64,000 bases of DNA. Source: Serpula lacrymans var. lacrymans S7.9. Its lineage: Eukaryota; Basidiomycota; Agaricomycetes; Boletales; Serpulaceae. The translations under genes were made by a program, and so were the position numbers. The notes under the pieces were generated by a model, which did not search any database, was not told where the DNA came from, and saw only the letters and a program-made list of their open reading frames with translations. The stretch lies in NCBI RefSeq assembly GCF_000218685.1, contig NW_006763291.1:390263-454262 (forward strand). Direction: 5' to 3'. Positions 54,012-64,000 of the stretch are shown here, in pieces; position 1 is the first letter of the stretch, and each line of letters begins with the position of its first letter.

Positions 54012-54193
54012 TGAGGAGGATCATTATTGGGTTACTATTGACTTGCACTTTTGTGACTGTAAACAATATCATTCCCATGTAAACTTTCATACTATTGTAT
54101 ATTAAAAGCTACAGCCGGTTGGATAACCAATGTACAGTTATATAATAATGGTCAAGAAACTGGATATCTGAGCTTCCGTCTCTATTAACAAGA

Positions 54194-54331
54194 CACTGCG
54201 GACATTGGCTTGTTTAAGCCCAGCTTATATCCTGAAAATATGGGAGTTCTGGGTTCTGATTGGCTAGAAAAAGCTAAAATTGAATGTTTTCAGGATATAA
54301 GCTGGGCTTAAATAAGCCAATGCCCGCAGTG
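54194..54331 (+). mobile_element. MITE with 45-bp terminal inverted repeats (CACTG ends)
   Basis: 138 bp. The first 45 bp (CACTGCGGACATTGGC...) and the reverse complement of the last 45 bp differ at two or three positions. Flanked by the 3-bp direct repeat AGA on both sides (54191-54193, 54332-54334). CACTG ends with a 3-bp duplication fit a CACTA/CMC-type non-autonomous element. No coding capacity. Confidence 0.75.
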
Positions 54332-55774
54332 AGAGGTGTTTTAGAGGTACATAGTAGCAAAATCCCGTGCTGGCCATGTTCCTTTGTAGGCTTTGAGTAC
54401 CAGAAATCCATGTCTAGCCTGTAAAATGGTTTATTAGTGGTGTATGAGAAAGCCGATGATCGACAGGGCTACAGCTGCCAAGAACGTTATATGCGTGTCA
54501 CTGCTCTGTTCATGGTAAGGGAGAGTCATCTCTAAATGCTCCTTGCATAGTTCATGCAAACCTTCCTAGATCCGCAGTTGCAGTAAGACTAAGGCACTTG
54601 ATCTAAAGAAGATCTAAACTTACCTGAATTTGGATATACAGTGTCCAATCCCATTTTAGCTCGTCGAATAGTGTATATCCACCGGAGGTTTCAACAGGGG
54701 TCCTCAAGGAGCAGGTATCAATGAAGGGGCGGGTCTAGCATATCCACCATCAAAATGTTGTGGAGTAGTTTTAATAGCTATATATTCTAAAACGGATCAT
54801 GAGAGTAAGGCAAAAAATCGAAAAATTTTCAACTTAACTTACTTGATGGTTGATTAGTTTCATGTGTTTTCCGATTAGTCCCATGGATTTTCAATTGGTT
54901 CCACTGCCATGTACAACAACATCACCATGGAGTAGTGGTGATCTAAAGCGCTCTTTGTCTGATAGTTGTAATGGACCATGGTAATGAAAAGAGCAATGCA
55001 ACACTTACCTGTTGAATGACTCGGCGAACTTCCCTTGACTGCACTTGGAGTGGACCTTTTTGTTCAGAAAGAGGACACTCCTCATGCAACGGTGGCGTAG
55101 TTTCTATCCAATCTGTTTCAAACAACTTGTGGGTGGTGGCTTTACTGGTATTGGGACTGGGGCTTCTCTCGAGACTGAAAAGTCGACAATTAGTCGAGGG
55201 AGGAAAATACCAACAGTGATAGCGTGAAGACATGTATACTATACTATTGATGGCATCATCTGTTATGTACACAGCAGAACTTTATATGCATACTTTGATA
55301 AGCTGTAAGTAGGTGTGAACAAAGGCCTTAAGTGCTAAATCGACTGGCACAGTGATTGTGAATAGATCGTTCGGTATATGCCACCACCGGCAATCTCAAG
55401 GTCGGATGTAGTACCAATTGATTTGGAGCAACTCTAGCAATTTCCACATTAGGTACGTGGCAACCTCTAGTATTTGTGCCAAGTCAACTCTCGCCACATC
55501 TTCAACTCACTGACACTCATATATTGATTTAGATATGGTTTAGCAAATGACAAATATATGTATTATCGTTCAACCGTGGATTTGAGCCTCGTTGGTACCT
55601 GATGGAGCATTTTCCATATTTTTCAGCATTTCTAACTTGAAACAGTTTGTCTTTCTTTGTTTCTTGTTGTCAAATTTTGGATTCAGATTTACTTTCCGCA
55701 GATCCGCCTCCTGTACACTATATCTATAACAAATCATAATATAAGAGGTGAGTATTTGATTATCTCCCATATTA
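54332..55774. other. No supported gene
   Basis: Unassigned sequence. Short open stretches occur (54943-55272, minus) but without recognisable features. Confidence 0.4.
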
Positions 55775-56973
55775 ATGGATCCACATGATCCACACCCTGC
55801 TGAGGGTGAATTAAGTGTTGGCCCTATATTGGGGAAAAAACCCTTTGAAGACTCCTGGCGTCAAGGCTTCCACACTTCAAAGTCAATATGGTACTCAGAG
55901 GAATCATCACTACAACAGGTTCTGTTTCTATTTGTTATGATAGTACTGTCACTAACTAACCCCCTTGCTATTCAGGAACCGCCTACTCCACCGCCCCAGC
56001 CGCCCAAAAGAAAGTGGATCTCACAAGGTCTTGCAACATCTGGCAGGGCACACAACCTGGCTGTATTGAAAGAAGTCAGAAACAAAGGTAAAGCGAGAAC
56101 CAATGGTCAAGAAGATGATGACAGATCCCATACGCAAAAGGAGGACAGCCAAGTAAGCATATTTGACTACCTTCCTTCATCCAAGTCCTGCTGAGACTCA
56201 CTGTCATTAGGCTTCATCTTCTTTCATTGATAGTGTTACCTCAGCATGGCGATGTATTGGAGGGAGCAACTCAACCGCACAAATTTTCACCACAACCGAA
56301 TTACAAAGAGGAAACAAAGGAGAAGAGCAACAGATAAGGACAAACAATGTAAGTGTTTTCCAAGCAGTAAAGCATGCCTATCTTTGAAGATTGTTTGGCA
56401 AGTTGTATCTTTGCCATCCCGCAATTCAGCGCTGCCTACCTCCCACAAACACAACCAACAACTGGTTAGCATAGACCAAATACCCCGTGGTTCATTGATG
56501 ATGCACCAATTATTACAGGTAAGTACTGCAGTTTCCACTGTGGTGCATTGTCAGCTCAGTATATATAAATATTATCCTAGATGTTTCCAAATCCTTTGTC
56601 TACGTCAAGTATTGGTCCCGTTGCATCAGGAGGAAGAAATAAAGATAATAGTCTGGTAGAGGTGAGTGTATATTGTGAGGACTCTTTCAATTGGTACTTA
56701 CAAATATATAATTCATAGACAAGTTCCACTTTTTGCAATGCTCGCCCACCAACCGTGGACATAGATGGCACAATTATTCCTGTAGCACCAGCACCAATTA
56801 ACGCAACCAGCTTGCTATCTAATGTAATTAGTGGCGCAGTAAACCACTTAGTACATCAATTCAGGCCTCAGTCAGCGCCTAGTCAGCCTATAGGACAGGC
56901 AATCACACTTGATAAACAAACCAAAAGGCCTACAAGCATAGCTTTACCATTGGTGGTACATCTGCATTATTAA
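55775..56973 (+). pseudogene. Unrecognised multi-exon gene
   Basis: Opens MDPHDPHPAEGELSVGPILGKKPFEDSWRQGFH. An intron at about 55919-55974 (GTTCTG...TTCAG) leads to EPPTPPPQPPKRKWISQGLATSGRAHNLAVLKEVRNKGK, rich in basic residues. Further pieces (YWREQLNRTNFHHNRITKRKQRRR, 56250-56330; PAPINATSLLSNVISGAVNHL, 56780-56850) are separated by intron-like gaps. Function unknown; possibly a nuclear or transposon-encoded protein. Confidence 0.35.
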
Positions 56974-58241
56974 CATTTTCGGTATTTACAGAGGCTACTT
57001 TAGCATACCCCCGTTTACTCAACTTCCAAAATACTGCCTATGACAACAACAGCTGTACCATTGCACACAACTATTAATGTCCAGGACATTGAAATGTCCC
57101 GCTTTTAATATTTGAGTTAGGGCAGCAAACTGTTGAGACACTGCACTAAACATTCTACCCATTTTGTTAACTGGTTCATTGCACGTGTCCTTACACTGGC
57201 TCCAAACAGTAGGGAGTGGCTAAAAATTCATTATATTCAGAATATTGACTGAGGCTTTTCTATTCCTGACTTACCAAAGTGTTGTCTTCAGCAGCCTTTC
57301 CCTTCTCATGACGGGAATGCTCCTTCAATATCTAACAATGATAGCCTCAACCAAAGGTAAGTAGAAACTCAGCATTTCACTCACTGCAGCCAATAGATTG
57401 CTTACTCCTCCATCCACACTTGCATCAACTTGAGCAGGGATAGCCTACAGAAAATTCATGAACATCAGTAAAACATTGAAGCATTTGACATTACCTGGTA
57501 CAAACTGGTCATTGGTTGCAATATATCTTTAGTGGATAGCAATATCACCCTGTTTGGCGCATCATCTGGCGGTTGGAGATAGGACTAAACTAACAAATCC
57601 TAGATCCTGGACCTATCGGCCCCTGTGTGGCTCCCAGAAGCATTGTCACGGAGAACAATATTCTGAGGCAACGTCTCTGGAAGCACTTCACCAGCTGCAG
57701 CGGATTCAACGAGGTGTAAGATGATTGTGATAGATTGCAAATCTAGAATGTTTTGTTTATTGGGATCAACCAAGTTCCTGGATAGACAGATTTATAAGTC
57801 AGCAGTAAAGATCTACTTAATTATGATATCATACATAATGCAATTTACCACTATTATTGGAGTCTTCCCCTTTAATAATGGGGTATAAGAGAATCCTTCC
57901 TAACATAACCAGTGTGTTTGATATCTAACTGTTGAAACCAGCTCTCCACTCTGGTGCGCACCAAGTGAGTTATATACAGGCTTGGCGTAGTTAAAGGTTG
58001 TGAAAGTGGCTTTCTTGAGGTGATATACAGCGCAGGGGGTATCCATGTGGGTATTGATGTCAAACTACTGGATCGTAAAAGTGAGATCATATGCATAGCT
58101 ACGCAAAAATTATCTTCATCCAATGGGTTACAATTCTGCGTGTCCAAAAGCTGACTGCAGCTGGAGATGAGACCAAGTGAACCAGAGGACAGTTCATTGC
58201 ACAAACCAACCATATTTGCAGGAGGCTTTCTACAAGAACAC
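56974..58241. other. No supported gene
   Basis: Unassigned. Short minus-strand frames (57872-58249) show no recognisable domain. Confidence 0.35.
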
Positions 58242-60056
58242 CTAGTCATGAAAAGAAGCCTTATGCTTGTGCCACTGTAATATTTGTTTGTTTTTAAAAA
58301 ATGTCAGCATAATAGCTATAAAATATGATGTGCAATACAAACTCTCTATTGTCCCTTCTGCGGGATTCAATTGACAAAAAGTATCTACAAACCTCTTCTT
58401 ATCTTCTGTTTGTAATATCCATATATCTGGTACATTCTTGTTGGTCATCCTACTTCTGCTTGCGCCAAAGCTGTTCACCACTGAAGGTTGCTGTTGTTGG
58501 TACTGCAATTGGCTAACTTCCAACAAAGAGAGAGGTGCACTTTGGTGCCCCATGCCTGCCTGCAACTACGCTAATGAGGAAAATGAATTAACAAAAACGA
58601 CGGACTTGATTCGATTCTTGGTTTTCAGGTTGCACGCTAAAGCTCGCACTTTGCAGGCAGTTGAATACAGCTTCCCCTATCTCTTTCTAATCAGAAGGTA
58701 AGTTGTATAGCATTTGATACTAATGTGCAGACCCAACACACCTGAACATGACCTTGAGACCTTGCATGAGGAAGATAAGGCATAGACCAATTACTCCTTC
58801 AGTGAACTGCTGTTGAGGAGCAACAATGTGGAGTTGGAGGCCGTTGATCGACTTGAGATATGAGTACAGCCCCTGTGCTAAGAAACTGAGGCAAATGCAT
58901 CAGGCAATGCAGGCATAGCAAGGATTTGCAAAGAAATGGGGTCATTCCATTGCCACTACTTCAAATTCTGTACGTTCTAAGCCTCAAGCGGGAGATTTGC
59001 ACCGAGTAGGTGTAGATCCCTATGCAGGCGAGTCTGAGCATGTTAATTTCTGGGTGAGTAGTGCACTAACTAATCCTTTGATATCATAAAATCTGATTCA
59101 CCGTCAGAAAAAAACCAAGGCACATCTTTTACGGTTATTAAAGATATCTGGATATTTGCATTTATCATCAATTGCTCCTCCACCATCTGATAAAGAGAAT
59201 GACCACTTTGAATGCCTGGCACCGGGGAGAATCCAGGTGACACCGCAAAATTTCAGAATTGACCTGCCTTAATCCTGCAATTTGCCCTTCAACCGTCATT
59301 GTGTCAATATCTTCGCAAAAGATTTCCAACACTGTGTTCAAAACTTGAGGTTTTATCCATTTCCAGCCATCCCTAACAAATACCTCACTATTGAATACAT
59401 TGAGTTTTTGTTTTACCGACATCTTAAACATGTGAAATCCGAATATTGTTCTTTTGTAACTCATCCTTCAGTCCCCAAGCAACTAGAGATGTTGCAACAA
59501 TCTTCACGTAGTACTAGAAAGGCACGGATAAGAACTTCGTCATGTTACAATGTTTATTGTTGTTAATGTCATCCATTTTAGCTATACAAGGCTCGACTCA
59601 AGATCATCACTCAAGAAACTAATCTGAACAAGCATTATAATCTGGTGAAGTGCCTGGGATCCCAAGTGTCAGCTCTGATAAGTCCAATCCAGAACACTCT
59701 GAGGACGAAGACAGTCTTGAGAATTCTTACAACATTTCTGCAAGGAAATTTGTTAAGATATACCCAACATGGCAAAGTGATCCGCTTGCCGGTTTTATGT
59801 GGAACACCGGTGAAGCTTTGGAACAGCTTTGACCTAACACGAGACAAAAATCTTGGTGCAGGTCGGCTTTGGCTACCACCACAATAGTTCCTTTTATTTT
59901 GTAGGTTTTGCGGCAGCACTACATCATGAAAGAAGAAAAAAATCATTGTTTTTCTTTTACAGGTTCAGGATGAAGATAAAAGTTTCCTGTGCTGAACCAG
60001 CCATGGCTGGTTTGCAGATTGTACACAAAAAACCTAGCCTGTACCAGCCGTGCTGA
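58242..60056 (+). pseudogene. Unrecognised multi-exon gene, decayed
   Basis: Plus-strand pieces separated by short introns: KARTLQAVEYSFPYLFLIRR (58640-58701), KKWGHSIATTSNSVRSKPQAGDLHRVGVDPYAGESEHVNFW (58932-59054), FNRHCVNIFAKDFQHCVQNLRFYPF to SSRSTRKAR (59285-59528), YKARLKIITQETNLNKHYNLVKCLG (59582-59655), and GIPSVSSDKSNPEHSEDEDSLE to WNTGEALEQL (59653-59832). The HSEDED acidic patch followed by a WQSDPL-like segment recalls a repeated Agaricomycete family of unknown function. Stops at 59280 and elsewhere suggest decay. Confidence 0.4.
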
Positions 60057-60233
60057 TGCTCTGCGCTGTCGCTTCTTTGCTGCATCACTGCCCCTCATGC
60101 TGGCGCGCTTCTGAGCGCTTTTTCAGCTTGGCTCAGCTCTGCATCATGCTGTTTAGAGCTGCTCTTTCTCTTATTTAACTCTGGTAAGTCGCTGCATTGC
60201 ATTGTAAATCAAAAACAATATTGATATATTCCA

Positions 60234-60742
60234 AGACTTTTTCTCTAATCTCAAGTTCACTACTCACTACTACTTGTGATCCAGTGTGGTCACAACACTT
60301 CCCACTGCTATCACTGTTAACTGCTGTCATCGTCACTCGTCACTTTCTTTGAAAGTGATTGTCATCCCTTTCAATTAGAGTCCTTCTGAGCACTACAGTC
60401 TGTGCGTCAGGAGCCTGCTATCACTGGGAACTTCATCACCTCATCACATTGCCATTCTCAAACCTACCTTGTACTACGATTAGCAAGGTAGTGCTCATCT
60501 ATACTCACCACAAAGCCCCTATCTTTCCATATTCCAACTATCCCTCCTCCTCAAAACCCACACCCATACATCTCTGGGTTTTACTTTGAAGGATCGTTAT
60601 ACGTACCACCCCACGAACAACCAGACCACTCCACTGTTTTAGGAGGCAAAGTCCATAAACAAGTTCCATGGAACCTGGGAGGATTGTGTGTTAGTTTGTT
60701 TTGTGTGTGGTTTTTTCCTAACAACAGTTCTCATCATCAACA
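60234..60742 (+). repeat. Family E LTR, 3' fragment (right arm)
   Basis: 509-bp end of the family E LTR, finishing CTCATCATCAACA. Matches the left arm inner end; the rest of the LTR is absent here. Confidence 0.85.
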
Positions 60743-61031
60743 ATGGGAAGTCAAAGGGAGTGTTGGGTCAAGGGAGTGTGATGTCCAGGGGGGCATCAAC
60801 AGTCTCCCGGGGACAAATAGGAAGGGGGCTGGGGGATGGCAATGGCAGCCTTTCCATGGCATCCAAAACCTCCATGGCAGGAGAAGGGATGGCCCCCCTC
60901 ATCCTGGCGATCCGCTCCGGGCCGGGATGGATTGCATTGGCATCCATCTCCCTGGGTTCTCTATGGGACACCCGGGGAGGCCTCCTTGACTCCTGGGATG
61001 GGGCTTGCGCCTGTGGAGGGGGACAAGGGGA

Positions 61032-61547
61032 TTAAAGGCGTGCAGGAGGTGGGGGAGTGTGGTGAACAGAAGCCGGGATCACTGCTTGTGAAGGTGGGGG
61101 GACCCTGATTGTGAATTGGGTCCCGGTTGTTCCATGGGGCTCTTGGACCAGCTTGGGTGCTCCCCGGGGCAGCCCAATCTTGATGGGATGGTTTGGCACT
61201 TCTGGCTCTGAGGCCACGGGGTTCCGGGACTTGCTCCCCAGGCTTGTGTTGTTGTCCAAGACGCACTTGTTGCAGGACGTCCTCCACTTCTTTGTCTGCT
61301 TACTCCTGCTTATGGTGCAGGCAGACTTGTCCAGCCTGCACCGCTTGCACCATTCCTCTATGCTCTTCCTCTGCAGATCCTTTACACCCCTGGTAATCCC
61401 TACCACCACCTTTCCCTTTCCTGACTCAATAATCATTGAAATGGTAGTTTTGTATGTGTGTCCTTTGAATGTACAATATTTCCTGTTCACTTGCCAGAGA
61501 CAATACACTATACTGCTAGCAGCCACTACATTGACTGTCAAGTCCAT
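61032..61547 (-). CDS. Cys-rich hypothetical protein (right arm)
   Basis: Same 171-codon frame as 50739-51254, with the C-X2-C-X6-C ... C-X2-C pattern. See that entry. Confidence 0.35.
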   Translation of the reverse strand: MDLTVNVVAASSIVYCLWQVNRKYCTFKGHTYKTTISMIIESGKGKVVVGITRGVKDLQRKSIEEWCKRCRLDKSACTISRSKQTKKWRTSCNKCVLDNNTSLGSKSRNPVASEPEVPNHPIKIGLPRGAPKLVQEPHGTTGTQFTIRVPPPSQAVIPASVHHTPPPPARL

Positions 61548-61769
61548 AGCTCAATTGGTCGTTGCAAATGGGAGTACACTTGACTCCAGAATTGTTGCGC
61601 CTGGTTTTGCTATGTGTGCTACAGCAACCAGTGAACAGACTAGATTAGAAACATCGATTAATTGATCACTGCTGATGCATACAAACTCACTGCATGGTGC
61701 AATCAGGGGTAGAAGCTGAACGGTAATATCAACTGACTAGCTATGCTTTTATCAGAACAATACATACGG

Positions 61770-63049
61770 TGTCATACATGAAAAATGTTTCATGTATGGA
61801 CATGGCAATCCACGACATATTGTACCCCGCAAAAAGTACCTCATCTTAAAGCACACATTCCAAAGTACTATGTCACAAAGTTTTATATTTTGATGACCGC
61901 TAGTTTTGGAGATATAAGCCAAACAAAAATGCTTGTATCACGCTTACTGTCAGCCACTGGCAGCCACACTGAAATCTGACCACATGGCTTGCACATGGTC
62001 AGTTTCTGAAAGGGAAAGTGAATTTCCCATGACATAATCTGCCTTTTTCTCAATAACTACTTCACCAATCACTTCGGTTTTTGGGGAGTAGGTAATACTT
62101 TCATGCCCCTATCAGTCTGAATACTTTTGGAGGGCTTCCAAATAAGGAAATTCTCCAAAAATTCTTGTTTTACTGTGGAGAAGGCTGAATTGGCATTTGT
62201 TTCTTATAAATAGAATACTGTGCCTGACTGAGTCATATTTTGCTCCACATTTTCAAATTACTTTTCTATTCTTAGTCTCAAAAAGACCACTCTACAATCA
62301 TCTAGATTCCCAATAGATGATTTTGGCCTTTTGAATTTCCATTAGATATTTTGGTACTACCATTTGTAATTACCAACTAAGAAGGAGCCCCTATAGCCAA
62401 AGGTATATAAGAGGCCAACTTTCCACCTAATAAAAAAAAAAAGCTTATACTTAGAAGCAGTCCCCACATAAGTGGACAACCACTCAGAAGTCAACTAGCT
62501 TTCGCATAGGACGCATATAAGAGGTATTGCCCACCCTAGGAAGCTTAGTTGTCAAGTCACGTCTGTCACAGATAACAGTAGTCCAAGCATGATTACTTGT
62601 TGTGATTATTTATTATTTGCCACAAGTAGCTCTAGTATTCTATAGTTCATCTCAAACTTATATCAGTCATCTATTGATCTGGTGTAAGCTCATCTGCAGT
62701 CAGTCACTAAAGCATAGTCAAGGTCAAGTATTGCTTCACCCTGCTATTGACCATCAGTGTATTGTAGTTTGTCCTTTATCAAGTGTAGGATACTATTATC
62801 TTTATTCGATTAGTCTCTCAACAAGTGAGGACTATCATTGTCACACCTAGTGTTGGCTATATCTTGAAGCTAGTCACATAACACTTCAAACTCACACGTA
62901 CCCTCATACTTCTATTCACATACTACCACTTGTCCTTTATATCACCAAGGACATATCTACCATTGTCACATTAGTCTTCCAGAGCACAAGGACTATCGAC
63001 ATACTCACAACAAAAGGGATAATTAACTTCCACCCCACGAACAAACTAG
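61770..63049 (+). repeat. Probable LTR, family F (right arm)
   Basis: Mirror of 49237-50516. TGTCATACATG start at about 61770, GGTATATAAGAGGCC promoter box near 62402, CCACCCCACGAACAA near 63030. Confidence 0.4.
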
Positions 63050-63504
63050 GTTATTAAATGTTGTCCAGCTTAGGTTGTAAACTTCCGGTAACCCTAGGAT
63101 AAAGAAGCTTTGGTAGCTATCCCATATCAAACACTTTATCAACAAGACAACGAGGAAGATACAAATAATTGTGGTCCTAAACAACACATAGCCGCCATAC
63201 CTGCGGGGTATGGGCTTCCTGATTGACTAAGATATGAGTTAGTGGATATAATCTCACCAGTATTGAACCTTGAACAGGGAGCTAAAAGTGATTCAGACTC
63301 ATACAATGGCATAGACATCCAAAGACCATTTACATTTGTGACATAAAATCCAGTGTTGGCAACTGAAAGATCATTGCCATCTTAAATAACATGGGTGCAT
63401 GACAATCAAGAATGTAGACGTGGTTATTAAAAAATTATAGCGGAAAAGACGTCAGATGCTGACAAGCTACTTTCCTACCCTTGGTTTCAGCAGCTCTGGG
63501 TATC

Positions 63505-63838
63505 TGTTACAACCAAGAGTTTATATACTCTGGCGCACAACTCAGGCAAAGCTATAAGGAAGTGAGGGGAGTGGTTACCCTTTAGATAGGACTGAGTTGT
63601 GGGTAAACAACAGGAGGACTCGCTGAGGAGTCTCCTGTTTCTATTGGGTATTTATACTACTACAGATTGTTTGTACATGTGTACTATACAGTTGATGGAA
63701 GCAGTGGCTGATGATGTTATAGGGCGCAGCCCGTGTAACCAGCTCCACTGCGTGAGATACTTTGTAGCTAAAAATAAAGAAAGGCAGCACAGCGTGAGAA
63801 GGTGGAGTTTGAACAAAATGGAAAGTGCCGCATGGCAC
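63505..63838 (-). repeat. Family S LTR, 3' portion (right arm)
   Basis: Mirror of 48446-48779. Confidence 0.8.
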
Positions 63839-64000
63839 AGGATTGTACAAGCCCAACTGCTTGGCAGTTCAGACCGCAAATGAGCAATTCCCTCCTGAAT
63901 AGATGCTCCAGGAGTAGTAGTTGCTACAAGAGAAGGGTGTACTATTCTTTGAGCATGTTGTACCATTGGCGCTGTTCCAGTTTCTTGAGGAAGATCTTGT

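Larger units (their letters stand above)
60234..64000 (-). repeat. Large inverted repeat, right arm (runs off the window)
   Basis: Reverse complement of 48284-52052. Begins within a family E LTR fragment at AGACTTTTTCTC. Only isolated differences from the left arm were seen (for example one base in the CTTTCGC(A/C)TAGGACGC stretch near 62504). Confidence 0.92.

Noticed and set aside
61547..61625. tRNA-like A box and GGAGT/ACTCC stem (also mirrored near 50660-50740)
   Set aside because: No proper D stem or T arm and a poor B box; the loop lacks U33. Not a credible tRNA.

Overview
The window looks like a repeat-saturated piece of a basidiomycete (Agaricomycetes-type) genome. The evidence is a three-exon class I hydrophobin gene with introns of 56-66 nt, Ty3/gypsy elements with chromodomain integrases, a decayed KDZ-type transposase with a CxC2-like segment, and many short GT-AG introns in decayed genes. 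The only host gene I can call with confidence is the hydrophobin at 458-921. Almost everything else is transposable-element sequence at different stages of decay. No rRNA, CRISPR array or bacterial-style operon was seen.

Layout. From 1514 to about 34.9 kb there is one deeply nested block. The oldest recognisable layer is an intron-rich DNA transposon on the minus strand, now cut into pieces (9514-11691, 12118-12330, 21186-22046, 31846-34922). Into it went a solo LTR (11697-12112, TSD CATAA), gypsy element B (12331-21180, TSD CATGC) and gypsy element D (22047-31840, TSD AGTAG). A second solo LTR (1519-9508, TSD AGTAC) carries two inverted copies of a 342-bp repeat; one of these holds the intact gypsy element A (1974-8831, TSD TTTCA), whose two LTRs I read as identical. 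Elements B and D are themselves broken by copies of a 1.8-kb LTR family (family E) that carries its own 245-codon reading frame. One of these copies contains the 100-N assembly gap.

From 35 to 41 kb lie a decayed Ty1/copia element, a composite gypsy remnant and a LINE endonuclease fragment. From 42 to 48 kb there are an unrecognised decayed gene, a decayed KDZ transposase and another unrecognised gene. From 48.3 kb to the end there is a large near-perfect inverted repeat (arms 48284-52052 and 60234-64000) around an 8.2-kb spacer that holds a 138-bp CACTG-ended MITE and degraded multi-exon genes.

Shared replication design. The three gypsy families A, B and D share four features: a TATA box about 35 nt upstream of an 11-12 nt LTR segment that pairs with the sequence just inside the 5' LTR (Tf1-like self-priming); a GGGTTTT slip site at a gag end reading Glu-Gly-Phe-stop, with pol in the -1 frame; an AGGGGGTAA tract abutting the 3' LTR; and a chromodomain at the end of pol (only its start survives in D). 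B and D also carry a third reading frame between pol and the 3' LTR with a tandem zinc-knuckle motif of identical spacing. That third frame, the LTR-borne frame of family E, and a leader block shared by two different gypsy elements are the best candidates for undescribed biology here.
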